A stretch of 64,000 bases of DNA from Campylobacter concisus (GCF_002913045.1 NZ_PPAF01000035.1:186001-250000), one strand, 5' to 3'. Shown: positions 47,012 to 56,268, counted from the first letter of the stretch. A program made the numbers and translations. The notes: generated by a model from the letters alone, not told the origin.

Positions 47012-47770
47012 ATGACCCAAGAGGAACTTGACGCACTTATGGCAGGTAGGCTAGATGATGAGTTAGATAATACTAAAGAAGATGCTGGCCAAGAGGTTGC
47101 GGACGTCAAAGGGGATACGGACGAGGTAACAGAAGTTGCAGAAACAATCGATACTAAAGATGAGCCACAGTCAAAATCAGAAAGTAATTCAAAGAATGCA
47201 GAAAACTACAGAGTAAGTGCAGATGGCGTTTGGCCACCACCACCACCAACGGAAGATCACAAAATGGTTCATCAGCTTGATGACGTAACAAGAGATAGCG
47301 AAGAAAAAGCTACTCAGATGTTTGATAAGCTTGAGACGATAAATAACTTTTTTATGGACGCTGAGAGCGATTCAAATAGCTTAAAAGATGCGATAAACTC
47401 AAACATCGAACTATTTACGACACTAAGTCAGAAATTTCCAAATATTGCCGCATTTAGCGAAGCTTTGGAGAAAAACAACGCACTTCTTGGTACGGTTGAT
47501 AACATCATCGGGAATTTACAAATGGGACAAGATGAGATCATGATGGCTATGGATATGATGCAGTATCAAGACATCCACAGACAAAAGATTGAGCGTGTTA
47601 TCAACGTTATGAGAGCACTTAGCAAATATATGAATACCTTGTTTGAAGGTAAAATCGACGATGATAAGCGTGTTAGCTCTGCTGTTCACATCGCTGGTGA
47701 TACAACGACTGAAAATCTTGTCAGCAACGATGATATCGAAGCCTTGATAGAAAGTTTGGGTAAAAAATAG
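47012..47770 (+). CDS. cheZ: Chemotaxis protein phosphatase CheZ
   Basis: CheZ removes phosphate from CheY-P and so resets the flagellar switch. The core is one long helical hairpin: a coiled segment (residues about 105-150) and the conserved DMMQYQDIHRQKIERVINVMR near residue 185, where the Gln and Asp act in CheY dephosphorylation. The first 80 residues are an acidic, Ser/Thr-rich linker with a proline run (WPPPPPTEDHK). The C-terminal NDDIEALIESLGKK is the CheY-binding tail. 252 residues. In C. jejuni the gene has the same neighbours, between glnA and the U32 peptidase gene. ATG has TTAGGAGC before it. Confidence 0.88.
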   Translation: MTQEELDALMAGRLDDELDNTKEDAGQEVADVKGDTDEVTEVAETIDTKDEPQSKSESNSKNAENYRVSADGVWPPPPPTEDHKMVHQLDDVTRDSEEKATQMFDKLETINNFFMDAESDSNSLKDAINSNIELFTTLSQKFPNIAAFSEALEKNNALLGTVDNIIGNLQMGQDEIMMAMDMMQYQDIHRQKIERVINVMRALSKYMNTLFEGKIDDDKRVSSAVHIAGDTTTENLVSNDDIEALIESLGKK

Positions 47771-49029
47771 TGCTAAAAAGGCCTGAGCTTTTATCTCCAG
47801 CTGGAAATTTAACAAAACTTAAAATCGCCCTTGAGTATGGAGCCGACGCTGTTTATGGCTCGGTGGCTAGCTTTTCACTAAGGACTAGATCGGCGAGGGA
47901 ATTTAACCTTGAAACATTCAAAGAGGCGATAGACTACACACATGCAAAGGGAAAGAAATTTTATGCGACCATAAATGCTTTTCCTTTTAACTCTCAGATC
48001 GAGCCACTAAAAAGGCACTTGCAGACTATCTCGGCTATGAAGCCAGATGCCTTTATTATCGCAACTCCAGGCGTTATGAGTTTAGCAAAAGCCATCGCTC
48101 CTGATATCGAGATACATCTCTCAACTCAGGCAAACGTTATGAATGCGCTTGATGCAAAAATTTATCATGATATGGGTGCAAAACGTATCGTCGTAGCACG
48201 CGAGATGAACTTAAAAGATGTCATAAAGATAAAAGAAGAAATTCCAACTCTTGATATCGAAATTTTTGTACATGGCTCAATGTGCTTTGCCTACTCTGGC
48301 AGGTGCCTAGTAAGCTCAGTTCAAAGCGGACGTATGTCAAATCGCGGCAGCTGCGCAAATGATTGTAGATTTAAGTATGAACTTTACGCTAAAAACGAAG
48401 AGAGTGGCGTGCTTTTCCGCTTAGAAGAGGATGAAAACGGCACTCATATTATGAACTCAAAGGATCTTTGCCTCATCTCGCACATCAAAGAGATCGTTGA
48501 TAGTGGTGTAATAGATAGCCTAAAAATAGAAGGTCGCACAAAGAGCGAGTACTACGCAGCTTGCACGGCAAGAGCCTATAAAATGGCGATAGATGACGCC
48601 ATGGACGATAAATTTGACGCACAAATTTATGAAAATGAGATAAATACACTGAAAAATCGCGGCTTTACAGACGGCTACTTGGTGCATAGGCCTTATGAGA
48701 GAATAGATACGCAAAATCACGTTAGTAGCCTAGAAGAGGGCACACATCAGGTAAATGCCATAAGCGAAGATGGCGAATTTTTTAAGTGTAAATATAAAAT
48801 TTTTCCAGGCAATAGCTATGAGATCGTGGCTCCTACTGGATCGGTTATAGAAGATGGTGAAAATGAAATCTCAAAGATTTATTCACAAGATGGTAAGAAA
48901 TTTATCAAATTTAAACAGCTTATAACTAAAAAAGGTAAAGTTATGAGCGAAATTCATAGTGGCAATGAAAACGAGATAAGTCTTGGTGTCAAGCTGCCAA
49001 AATTTAGCTTTTTGAGGGAGAAAATATGA
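47770..49029 (+). CDS. U32-family protein, TrhP-like tRNA uridine hydroxylase
   Basis: A 419-residue U32 family member. The signature IFVHGSMCFAYSGRCLVSS (H-G-x-x-C-x-x-x-S-G-x-C) and later cysteines (SCANDC) form the Fe-S or catalytic site. Once annotated as collagenase-type peptidases, several relatives (TrhP, RlhA) are now known to hydroxylate RNA using prephenate; TrhP modifies U34 of tRNA. Its opening LSPAGNLTKLKIALEYGADAVYG fits TrhP/YegQ. GTG start overlaps the last base of the cheZ stop (TAGTG). The activity is inferred from family, not shown. Confidence 0.8.
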   Translation: MLKRPELLSPAGNLTKLKIALEYGADAVYGSVASFSLRTRSAREFNLETFKEAIDYTHAKGKKFYATINAFPFNSQIEPLKRHLQTISAMKPDAFIIATPGVMSLAKAIAPDIEIHLSTQANVMNALDAKIYHDMGAKRIVVAREMNLKDVIKIKEEIPTLDIEIFVHGSMCFAYSGRCLVSSVQSGRMSNRGSCANDCRFKYELYAKNEESGVLFRLEEDENGTHIMNSKDLCLISHIKEIVDSGVIDSLKIEGRTKSEYYAACTARAYKMAIDDAMDDKFDAQIYENEINTLKNRGFTDGYLVHRPYERIDTQNHVSSLEEGTHQVNAISEDGEFFKCKYKIFPGNSYEIVAPTGSVIEDGENEISKIYSQDGKKFIKFKQLITKKGKVMSEIHSGNENEISLGVKLPKFSFLREKI

Positions 49030-49520
49030 AATTTGTTTCTATTATAATGGGAAGTAAGAGTGACTATGAGATAGTTAGTGAGGTGGCAAAAACTCTTGAA
49101 AAATTTGGCGTGAAATATGAGTTGATAATAAGCTCAGCTCACAGAAGTCCAAAAAGGACGAGTGAGTACGTTGCAAATGCTGAGAAAAAGGGAGCAAAAG
49201 TCTTTATCGCAGCTGCTGGTATGGCGGCTCACCTAGCTGGAGCTATCGCTGCAAATACAACAAAACCAGTGATCGGCATACCAATGGCAGGTTCGGCCCT
49301 TAGCGGTGTTGACGCACTTTACTCAACTGTGCAAATGCCAAGTGGCATGCCAGTGGCGACCTTAGCTATCGGCAAGGCCGGTGCTATAAATGCAGCCTAT
49401 TTGGCGGTGCAAATTTTAGCTCTTGAAGATGATAGTCTGGCAAGTGCTCTAAAAGCCGATAGAGAGGCGAAGATAAAGGCTTTAGAGGAAGACTCTTCAA
49501 AGGTTGAAGTGATACTGTAA
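49026..49520 (+). CDS. purE: 5-(carboxyamino)imidazole ribonucleotide mutase
   Basis: PurE moves the carboxyl group of N5-CAIR to give CAIR in purine synthesis. It has IIMGSKSDYEIVSEV at the start, SSAHRSPKRTSEYV with the catalytic His, and AAAGMAAHLAGAIAANTTKPVIG. 164 residues is normal for a class I PurE. ATG overlaps the U32 gene stop by four bases. It is in an operon whose other genes are not purine genes, as in C. jejuni. Confidence 0.95.
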   Translation: MKFVSIIMGSKSDYEIVSEVAKTLEKFGVKYELIISSAHRSPKRTSEYVANAEKKGAKVFIAAAGMAAHLAGAIAANTTKPVIGIPMAGSALSGVDALYSTVQMPSGMPVATLAIGKAGAINAAYLAVQILALEDDSLASALKADREAKIKALEEDSSKVEVIL

Positions 49521-49532
49521 AAAGGAGAAGCG

Positions 49533-50006
49533 GTGCAGACCTATCTTGGAGTTGATGAATTTTGCAAACTTGTGCACTTAGAGCGTGAAGTTATCGAAGA
49601 TATGATAAATCGTGGCGTTTTGAAAACCAAAGAGGAAAATGGAGAAATTTTGATAGAAGCGAGCGAAGGAACGATGAGCGTGGTGCCTAGTGTTTCGCAA
49701 AATTTATCTATGCAACCGCAAGGCCAAGATGGTATCAGCTTTGTTGAAAAGACGATTGGAACGATATTAAATTTACACGAAAAGGTGCTTGACGCAAAAG
49801 ATGAGACGCTTGAAACCTTAAGAAATGAGAATAAATTTTTAAAAGAGGCGCTCATTTCGATGCAAGAGCTCTATGATGAAGATAGAAAAACGGTCGAGAC
49901 GCTTACAAAACAGCTTAAAATTTCACAAGATGAAGTTGAATTTCTAAAACGAAAATACAAACTCATGTGGAACCAAGCGGTTGAAAATTTTAACGGACAA
50001 AAGTAG
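49533..50006 (+). CDS. Hypothetical coiled-coil protein (possibly DUF3972)
   Basis: A 157-residue soluble protein. The first 50 residues (YLGVDEFCKLVHLEREVIEDMINRG) look like a small helical, MerR-like module. The middle is Ser/Gln-rich and the C-terminal 70 residues (EKVLDAKDETLETLRNENKFLKEALI) are a strong coiled coil. I think it belongs to DUF3972, an epsilonproteobacterial family of unknown role, but cannot check it here. Start at GTG 49533 has AAAAGGAGAAGC before it. It follows purE by 12 bases in the same operon, and the same place in C. jejuni holds a similar gene. Confidence 0.6.
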   Translation: MQTYLGVDEFCKLVHLEREVIEDMINRGVLKTKEENGEILIEASEGTMSVVPSVSQNLSMQPQGQDGISFVEKTIGTILNLHEKVLDAKDETLETLRNENKFLKEALISMQELYDEDRKTVETLTKQLKISQDEVEFLKRKYKLMWNQAVENFNGQK

Positions 50007-50009
50007 TTT

Positions 50010-50429
50010 ATGAAGATTATAAATTTAGATGATAGCTTTGAAATTTACGGAGTAAAAACTCGCACTAAAAATGAAGATGAGATAGGCGGCAAGAGTAAAA
50101 TTCCAGCTTTATGGTCTAAATTTATGAATGAGTACTATGATGGCAAAAGTGAAATTTATAGCGTTTACTGCAACTATGAAAGCGATCTTAACGGACATTA
50201 CGATAACTTCATCGGCACAAGATCAAGCCACAAAAGTGATGAAATTCTAGGGATAAAAAGTGGCAAATATGCCGTTTTTACTTTTGCAAGAGAGCCGCAA
50301 AACGTAGGAAAATTTTGGGGTAAAATTTGGAAGTATTTTGAAAATAGTGAGCTAAAAAGAGCCTATGAAACGGACTTTGAGCTTTACGGCAGCGATGAGA
50401 TAAAAATTTTTATATCTATTTTAGGTTAG
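50010..50429 (+). CDS. GyrI-like / AraC-effector-type ligand-binding protein
   Basis: A 139-residue single-domain protein of the GyrI-like/effector-binding family, the C-terminal drug- or ligand-binding domain of regulators such as Rob and BmrR but without any DNA-binding part. Typical pieces are SFEIYGVKTRT, IPALWSKFMNEYY, SVYCNYESDLNGHYDNFIG and YAVFTFAREPQNV, and a last strand with an acidic residue. Stand-alone proteins of this kind bind small cationic ligands and some protect gyrase. It follows the coiled-coil gene by three bases. I do not recall an equivalent at this place in C. jejuni. Confidence 0.65.
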   Translation: MKIINLDDSFEIYGVKTRTKNEDEIGGKSKIPALWSKFMNEYYDGKSEIYSVYCNYESDLNGHYDNFIGTRSSHKSDEILGIKSGKYAVFTFAREPQNVGKFWGKIWKYFENSELKRAYETDFELYGSDEIKIFISILG

Positions 50430-50434
50430 AAAAA

Positions 50435-51973
50435 ATGAATAAAAAAAACAATAGTTCAATCTTAAGTTTTATTGAAAATTTTGGTAATAAATTACCAAAT
50501 CCAACTATGCTTTTTATCTATCTTTCGATTATTACGATAATAATATCGTTTGTGCTAGAAAAGATGGGCGTTGGTGTAAGCTATCAGGCTATCAAAGATG
50601 GACAAATATCACAGCTTAATGCAAATGTTATAAATTTACTTTCTGCTGATAGTCTTAGATCTTTTGTTTCGTCTGTGCTTAAAAATTTTACTAATTTTTA
50701 TCCTTTGGGAGTAGTTTTTGCGATTATTCTAGGTATTGGTATCGCAGACAAGTCTGGACTTTTGTCAGCACTTATGACAAAGATTGCCTTAAAATCTTCC
50801 AAAATATGGGTAACTCCAATCGTTATTTTCCTTGGTGTAATGTCAAATGTTGCTTCCTCGGTTGGCTATGTTGTGCTAATCCCGCTTGGAGCTATTTTAT
50901 TTGCTGGATTTGGTCGCCATCCAATTGCTGGATTAGCTGCTGCTTTTGCTGGTGTTAGCGGCGGCTGGTCGGCAAATTTATTAATCGGTACAAATGACCC
51001 GATGTTTGCGGCATTTTCTATGCAAGCAGCTAGCGTACTAAATCCGGATTATGTGGTATTAGCAACTGCAAATTGGTACTTTATGATCGCTTCGACATTT
51101 TTGATCGTATTTGTTGGCTGGTTTGTGACAGATAAAATCGTAGAGCCTAGGCTTGGCAAATTTGATTTTCTAGGTGATTTTAGCCTGAAAGAGCATAGTG
51201 GGATAAGTGTAGAGCAAAAACGTGGCTTAAAATTTTCACTAATAGCGTTAATTGTTTTTGTGATTTTATTGCTTGTGGCTATTTTGCCTTCTGGTTCTTT
51301 ATTTGGAGCAAAAGGCAATGAAAGCTTTATGAAATCTACTTTTATGCATTCTATTGTTGTTTTTATGATGTTGCTTTTTATAGTGGTAGGTGTCGCTTAC
51401 GGCGTAGGTGCTAGGAGTATAAAAAGTAGTAATGACGCCATAAAATTTATGGAACAATCTATTTCTGAGCTATCAGGATTTTTGGTTTTGATATTTTTTG
51501 CAGCCCAGTTTACATATCTTTTTAATACCTCAAATATTGGGCTAGTGCTTTCTATAAAAGGTTCTATTTTTCTAAAAGAGGTCGGACTAACTGGACTTAG
51601 TCTTATCATAGTTTTTATTTTCTTGATCGCTTTTATAAATTTATTTATAGCTGTTGATTCTGCAAAGTGGGCGATGATGGCTCCAATTTTTGTACCAATG
51701 TTTATGAATCTTGGACTCTCACCAGAGCTTACACAGGCTGCTTTTAGAATAGGCGACTCTACTACAAATATCATAACTCCTTTGATGCCGTTTTTTGTTT
51801 TGATAGTAGCTTTTATGCAAAAATACAATAAAGAGTTAAAAATAGGATCAGTGGTTTCTATTATGCTTCCTTATACGGTTGCATTTTTAATTTCTTGGAC
51901 AGCGCTAATGTCATTTTGGTACATTTTTGATCTACCGCTAGGGCCTGGTGCGTTTATACACTATGTAAAGTAA
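50435..51973 (+). CDS. AbgT-family transporter
   Basis: A 512-residue inner-membrane carrier with about 11 hydrophobic helices, of the AbgT family (p-aminobenzoyl-glutamate uptake in E. coli; some relatives export sulfonamides). Typical features are the opening FIENFGNKLPNPTMLFIYL, ..SNVASSVGYVVLIPL.., AAFAGVSGGWSANLLIGTNDPMFAAF and the C-terminal FRIGDSTTNIITPLMPFF. The substrate is not known in this organism. The stop is 18 bases before glyQ, so it is in the same operon. With the GyrI-like gene it looks like an insertion between the hypothetical and glyQ compared with C. jejuni. Confidence 0.85.
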   Translation: MNKKNNSSILSFIENFGNKLPNPTMLFIYLSIITIIISFVLEKMGVGVSYQAIKDGQISQLNANVINLLSADSLRSFVSSVLKNFTNFYPLGVVFAIILGIGIADKSGLLSALMTKIALKSSKIWVTPIVIFLGVMSNVASSVGYVVLIPLGAILFAGFGRHPIAGLAAAFAGVSGGWSANLLIGTNDPMFAAFSMQAASVLNPDYVVLATANWYFMIASTFLIVFVGWFVTDKIVEPRLGKFDFLGDFSLKEHSGISVEQKRGLKFSLIALIVFVILLLVAILPSGSLFGAKGNESFMKSTFMHSIVVFMMLLFIVVGVAYGVGARSIKSSNDAIKFMEQSISELSGFLVLIFFAAQFTYLFNTSNIGLVLSIKGSIFLKEVGLTGLSLIIVFIFLIAFINLFIAVDSAKWAMMAPIFVPMFMNLGLSPELTQAAFRIGDSTTNIITPLMPFFVLIVAFMQKYNKELKIGSVVSIMLPYTVAFLISWTALMSFWYIFDLPLGPGAFIHYVK

Positions 51974-51991
51974 AATTTTAAAAGGAAAGCA

Positions 51992-52852
51992 ATGACATTT
52001 TCACAAATAATATTAACCCTTCAAAACTATTGGCAAGAGCAAGGTTGTGTTATACTTCAGCCATACGACATGCCAGCTGGTGCTGGTACTTATCATCAAG
52101 CGACATTTTTAAGAAGCCTCGGACCAAAGCCATGGGCGACTGCATATGTAGCTCCAAGCCGCCGTCCGACTGATGGCAGATACGGCGAAAACCCAAACCG
52201 TCTAGGCGCTTATTATCAGTTTCAAGTGCTCATAAAACCAAGTCCAGAAAATATCCAAGAGCTTTATCTAAAAAGCCTTGAAAAGCTTGGGTTAAATTTA
52301 AAAGATCACGACATCCGCTTCGTCGAGGATAACTGGGAGAGCCCGACTCTGGGCGCTTGGGGGCTAGGCTGGGAGGTCTGGCTAGATGGCATGGAAGTGA
52401 CGCAGTTTACCTATTTTCAGCAAGTGGGTGGCATCACATGCGAGCTGATCTCTGGTGAGATAACATATGGCCTTGAACGTTTGGCTATGTATCTCCAAGA
52501 TGTAAATAGCGTCTATGACATCGTTTGGGACGACTCTAATGGCAACATCGTAACCTACGCCGACGTGCATAAACAAGGCGAGTATGAGTGGAGCAAATAT
52601 AACTTCGAAGTAGCAAATGTTGATATGCTTTTTAACCAGTTTGAAAACGCATTTAACGAGTGCAAACGCTGCTTAGAGTCTAAAATTTCACTGCCAGCTT
52701 ACGACTACTGCATGCTTGCGGCTCACACATTTAACGTCCTTGACGCGCGCGGAGCGATTAGTGTAACGCAAAGGCAAGACTACATCCTAAAAATTCGAGA
52801 GCTTGCAAAAGAGTGTGCGCTAACTTATAAAGAGAGCCTAGAGCAAAAGTAA
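51992..52852 (+). CDS. glyQ: Glycyl-tRNA synthetase alpha subunit
   Basis: GlyQ is the catalytic alpha subunit of the tetrameric (alpha2beta2) glycyl-tRNA synthetase; the beta subunit glyS is not in this window. The family is highly conserved: [48 protein letters not shown], and [18 protein letters not shown]. Class II motifs are present. 286 residues is normal. ATG has AAAAGGAAAGCA before it. It is followed at six bases by a Nif3-type gene. Confidence 0.96.
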   Translation: MTFSQIILTLQNYWQEQGCVILQPYDMPAGAGTYHQATFLRSLGPKPWATAYVAPSRRPTDGRYGENPNRLGAYYQFQVLIKPSPENIQELYLKSLEKLGLNLKDHDIRFVEDNWESPTLGAWGLGWEVWLDGMEVTQFTYFQQVGGITCELISGEITYGLERLAMYLQDVNSVYDIVWDDSNGNIVTYADVHKQGEYEWSKYNFEVANVDMLFNQFENAFNECKRCLESKISLPAYDYCMLAAHTFNVLDARGAISVTQRQDYILKIRELAKECALTYKESLEQK

Positions 52853-52858
52853 AATTTT

Positions 52859-53581
52859 ATGAAAATAGCTGAAATTTATAAAATTCTAGATGAAATTTGC
52901 CCGTTTGCGAGCCAAGAGTCTTGGGATAATAGTGGCCTTCAAGTTGGCTCATTTGATAGCGAATTTGAGCAAATTTATCTAAGTCTTGATTTGGATAGCG
53001 AACTTTTGCAAAATGTCTTGCCAAATTCGCTCATTATTACTCATCATCCGCTCATTTTTAAGGGGCTAAAAAGCTTAGACTACAGCCTTTATCCAAGCTC
53101 ACTCATAAGAGAGATGATGATAAAAAATATCTCGCTCATTTCGCTTCACACAAATGCCGACCTTGTCTTTTTAAATGAAAAATTTGTGATGCAGGTTTTG
53201 GGGCTTGAAATTTCAAGTAAAGAGGGCTTTTTGATCTATGCTGATGTGAAGATAAAATTTAGTAAGCTTTGCAAATTTGTAAAAGAAAAACTTGGACTAG
53301 AAAATTTAAGAGTAGTTCATGCAAAAGATGAAATTTCTAAAATTTGTATCTGTACTGGAAGTGGCGGAGATCTCATCCAAGATGTCAAAGCAGATGTCTT
53401 TTTAACGGGTGATCTAAAGTATCATCAAGCTCTTTATGCAAAGGAAAATGGGCTAAATTTAATCGATATAAATCACTATGAAAGTGAACGTTATTTTGGT
53501 GATTTTTTAGCAAAATATTTGCAAAATCTGAAAATTGAAGTTATAATACGCAATTCTAAAAATCCATTTACATATTGCTAA
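52859..53581 (+). CDS. Nif3-like dinuclear metal centre protein
   Basis: A 240-residue protein of the Nif3/DUF34 (YbgI/YqfO) family. Metal-binding motifs are LIITHHPLIFKG, SLHTNADLV, and INHYESERYFG, which carry the His/Asp/Glu ligands of the dinuclear site. The family is widespread; its reaction is not settled, with GTP cyclohydrolase-like and metal-insertion roles suggested. ATG at 52859 comes shortly after the glyQ stop. The end overlaps only spurious upstream codons of the next frame, and a clear ribosome site lies between. In C. jejuni the same family sits between glyQ and the zinc-ribbon gene. Confidence 0.83.
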   Translation: MKIAEIYKILDEICPFASQESWDNSGLQVGSFDSEFEQIYLSLDLDSELLQNVLPNSLIITHHPLIFKGLKSLDYSLYPSSLIREMMIKNISLISLHTNADLVFLNEKFVMQVLGLEISSKEGFLIYADVKIKFSKLCKFVKEKLGLENLRVVHAKDEISKICICTGSGGDLIQDVKADVFLTGDLKYHQALYAKENGLNLIDINHYESERYFGDFLAKYLQNLKIEVIIRNSKNPFTYC

Positions 53582-53598
53582 CAAAAAAAGGAAACATT

Positions 53599-54306
53599 AT
53601 GAATAAATACTTACAACAATTAGTTGAATTATCTGATCTTGATAAACAAATAGATGGCTTTATACCACGCATTCAAGACATAGAAAAGGCTTATAAAAAT
53701 ATAGAAGAAGAGTGCGAAACCATAACGGTTAATATAGAAAGACTAGATGAAGAGGTAAATGACCTAAAATCTCAAAAATCAGGCACAAATGCTCATATTG
53801 CCGAGTTTAGTGCAAAGATAAAAGATGTAGCCAAAAAAAGCTCAAGTGCAAAAAGTGAAAAGGAGATAAAAGCTCTAAGTCTTGAAGAAGATATTGCAAA
53901 AGAGCAACTTGAGGCTGCAAATGAAGAGATTGCTAGACTTGAGAAGCTAATAGATAGTAAAAATAGTCAAAAAGATGAGCTTGGTGCAAAAAAAGCTGAA
54001 CTTGAAGAGAATTTAAAAAATATAAAAAGCAAAACTTCATCTGAACTTGAAAATATCGGGAAAGAACGTGAAGAAGTTTATGCTAAAAAAGACAAGCTTA
54101 TCGCCACTATGAATCAAAAAATTCTCGCATTTTATGAAAAAATTAGAAAATGGGCTCATAATACGGCTGTTGTTCCTGTAAAAAAACAAGCTTGTTATGG
54201 TTGCTTTATGCAGATAAACGACAAAACTTTCTCTGCTGTTATCAAGGGCGAAGATATCGTTACATGTCCGCATTGTGGCAGAATTTTATACAAACAAGAG
54301 CAATAA
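53599..54306 (+). CDS. Coiled-coil zinc-ribbon protein
   Basis: A 235-residue protein made of a long antiparallel coiled coil (residues about 10-175, rich in Glu/Lys/Ser with heptads such as ARLEKLIDSKNSQKDELGAK) and a C-terminal zinc ribbon with two CxxC knuckles (CYGCFMQI and CPHCGRIL). It belongs to the C4-type zinc ribbon family (CT398/HP0958-like). In H. pylori HP0958 binds RpoN and flaA mRNA and is needed for flagella, so a role in flagellar control is possible. ATG 53599 has AAAAAAGGAAACATT before it; the longer frame from 53575 overlaps the Nif3 gene. It is co-transcribed with waaA. Confidence 0.85.
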   Translation: MNKYLQQLVELSDLDKQIDGFIPRIQDIEKAYKNIEEECETITVNIERLDEEVNDLKSQKSGTNAHIAEFSAKIKDVAKKSSSAKSEKEIKALSLEEDIAKEQLEAANEEIARLEKLIDSKNSQKDELGAKKAELEENLKNIKSKTSSELENIGKEREEVYAKKDKLIATMNQKILAFYEKIRKWAHNTAVVPVKKQACYGCFMQINDKTFSAVIKGEDIVTCPHCGRILYKQEQ

Positions 54307-54314
54307 CACATTTC

Positions 54315-55451
54315 GTGATAATAATATATTACTTTCTAGCCTCAATACTCTATCTCTTTGGGGCTATCTTTTTATTTTTTTTAAGTTTTAAAAAAAAGTA
54401 TCACAAGTCGATTCCAGCACGTTTTTTCCTCTTTAATAATCCAAAATTTCAAGACGCAGATGTACATTTTCACGCTTGCTCATTTGGCGAGGTGCAAGCA
54501 CTCAAGCCTTTGATGCAAAAATTTGATAGTAAAGCTATAAGCGTGGTGACAAATACAGGCTTTGAAGCGGCAAGTAAAATTTGCTCTAACGCGAGATTTT
54601 TACCGTTTGAAATTTTCTTGCCATTTTGGCTAAAAAAGAGCAAAATTTTAGTAATTTTTGAGGCTGAGCTTTGGCTTATGCTAGTTTTCATGGCAAAGCT
54701 AAAAGGCAGCCGCGTGATACTGATAAACGCTAGAATTTCAGATAGAAGCTACAAAAGCTACTTAAAATTTGGCTTTTTTTACAGATATCTTTTTAAATTC
54801 ATAGATAAAATTTACGCTCAAAGTGAGCTTGATAAAGAGAGGCTAAAGTCGCTTGGTGCAGGTGAAATAGAGGTCGTTGGCAACATAAAGGCTGCGTTTT
54901 TGCCAAGCGTGAGTAAAATTTATGAAAAGCCAAAAGCTAGGGTGATCGTGCTGGCAAGCACGCATTTGGGCGAAGAAGAGATGATTTTGCAAAATTTAAA
55001 TTTAAAAGAAAATGATCTTTTAATCATCGCACCACGCCATCCTGAGAGGTTCGCAGAGGTTGAGAAGATAGCAGGCGACTACGCTAAAAAGCATGACTTT
55101 AGCTTTGCGAAATTTAGTCAAACGTATAAATTTGAAGCTAAAGTAAATTTGCTTGACACTTTAGGTGAGCTTGTAAATGTCTATGCTATTAGCAATATAG
55201 TCGTGCTTGGAGGCAGTTTTGCGCCAAATATTGGTGGGCATAATCCAATCGAGTGCGCACAATTTAACCCAGTGATAATAAGTGGCGAGTTTATATTTAA
55301 CCAAAAGGCGTTATTTAGCCTAGTTGAAAACATCTATATCGCAAAAGCAAGCGAGATCAGTGGCATAATAGATAGTGATGCTAAAAAGAGCAAGATCGCT
55401 GTGCAAGCAAGTGCTGATGCGATCATAGAAGATATAAGGAGCACTTTATGA
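54315..55451 (+). CDS. waaA: 3-deoxy-D-manno-octulosonic acid transferase (Kdo transferase)
   Basis: WaaA (KdtA) attaches Kdo to lipid A, linking it to the LPS core. It has an N-terminal membrane helix (FLASILYLFGAIFLFFLSF), the GT30 acceptor region with HFHACSFGEVQALKP, and the donor-side motifs VGNIKAAFLPSV, ..IIAPRHPERF.. and VVLGGSFAPNIGGHNPIE. 378 residues from GTG 54315, which fits the family; an open frame from 54192 is only the shadow of the zinc-ribbon gene. No ribosome site is clear before that GTG; translation may be coupled to the previous gene, whose stop is nine bases before. Confidence 0.92.
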   Translation: MIIIYYFLASILYLFGAIFLFFLSFKKKYHKSIPARFFLFNNPKFQDADVHFHACSFGEVQALKPLMQKFDSKAISVVTNTGFEAASKICSNARFLPFEIFLPFWLKKSKILVIFEAELWLMLVFMAKLKGSRVILINARISDRSYKSYLKFGFFYRYLFKFIDKIYAQSELDKERLKSLGAGEIEVVGNIKAAFLPSVSKIYEKPKARVIVLASTHLGEEEMILQNLNLKENDLLIIAPRHPERFAEVEKIAGDYAKKHDFSFAKFSQTYKFEAKVNLLDTLGELVNVYAISNIVVLGGSFAPNIGGHNPIECAQFNPVIISGEFIFNQKALFSLVENIYIAKASEISGIIDSDAKKSKIAVQASADAIIEDIRSTL

Positions 55452-56206
55452 GCGAAGAAAAAGCGTATAAAATTTTAGCCAAACAAAAAAATATCTCAAA
55501 CAACGAGGCAAAGGAGCTAATAGATAGCGGTCTAGTCTATGCTAAAGGCCAAAAAGTGATGATAGCTCGAGCACTAATGAGTGAAAATACCAAATTTAGC
55601 GTCGAAGAGATGCCAAAGCCAAGCATTATTTTTGAAGATGAAAATTTAATAGCAATCAGTAAGCCAGCTGCCATAACTAGTGAAAAAATTAGTCAAATTT
55701 ATAAATTTCCACTCCTTCACAGGCTCGATAAGGACACAAGCGGCGTGTTGCTTCTTGTAAAAAATGATGAATTCGCAGCACTTGCCATAAATGAATTTAA
55801 AAAGATGAAGGTTGAGAAAATTTACGTGGCCGCAGTTAGGGGCATCATGAGCGAAGAAGTGGTCGTAAATGAGCCGATCCTAACGATAAAAAATAAAAAT
55901 GGCGCCATTTCAAAGATATCAAAAGATGGCAAAGAGGCTATCAGTGAAATTTCGCCTCTCATGGTTGTGGGTAAAAAAACGCTGGTAAAAGTTGCCATAA
56001 AAACAGGCAGAACGCACCAGATAAGAGTGCATTTGGCTAGTTTAAATTTACCTATCGTTGGCGATGAGAAATACGGCAAAAATAGAGCAAATAGAATGTT
56101 TTTGCATGCCTATTCTATCGCTCTTTTAAACTATAAATTTAAAGCGCCGATACCAAAAGAATTTAACTCTCTTGGATTTGAGATATCTAATAAATTTGAA
56201 ATTTAA
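55448..56206 (+). CDS. RluA-family pseudouridine synthase
   Basis: A 252-residue pseudouridine synthase. An S4-like RNA-binding segment opens it (YKILAKQKNISNNEAKELIDSGLVYAKGQKV), followed by the catalytic domain with HRLDKDTSGVLLLVKN, whose Asp is the nucleophile, and KTGRTHQIRVHLASLNLPIVGDEKYG, the RluA/RsuA motif. The target uridine in rRNA or tRNA cannot be told from sequence. ATG overlaps the waaA stop by four bases. Same position as an rluA-type gene between waaA and ffh in C. jejuni. Confidence 0.88.
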   Translation: MSEEKAYKILAKQKNISNNEAKELIDSGLVYAKGQKVMIARALMSENTKFSVEEMPKPSIIFEDENLIAISKPAAITSEKISQIYKFPLLHRLDKDTSGVLLLVKNDEFAALAINEFKKMKVEKIYVAAVRGIMSEEVVVNEPILTIKNKNGAISKISKDGKEAISEISPLMVVGKKTLVKVAIKTGRTHQIRVHLASLNLPIVGDEKYGKNRANRMFLHAYSIALLNYKFKAPIPKEFNSLGFEISNKFEI

Positions 56207-56268
56207 AGAGCAATAAAGAAATTATTTAGTAATATACGCCCTTTAATAACAACTTAGAAAGGTGATTA

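Noticed and set aside
47240-47255. Repeat-like CCACCACCACCAAC in cheZ
   Set aside because: It encodes a short proline run in a flexible linker; too short to be a tandem-repeat locus.
51397-51828. 143-codon open frame antisense to the AbgT gene
   Set aside because: Opposite strand of conserved membrane helices; no independent signals.
54192-54314. Longer start for waaA
   Set aside because: The added residues are the zinc-ribbon gene read in another frame; the family begins at the membrane helix after GTG 54315.
56207-56268. Search for the 4.5S SRP RNA next to ffh
   Set aside because: The gap is too short and has no GC-rich fold.
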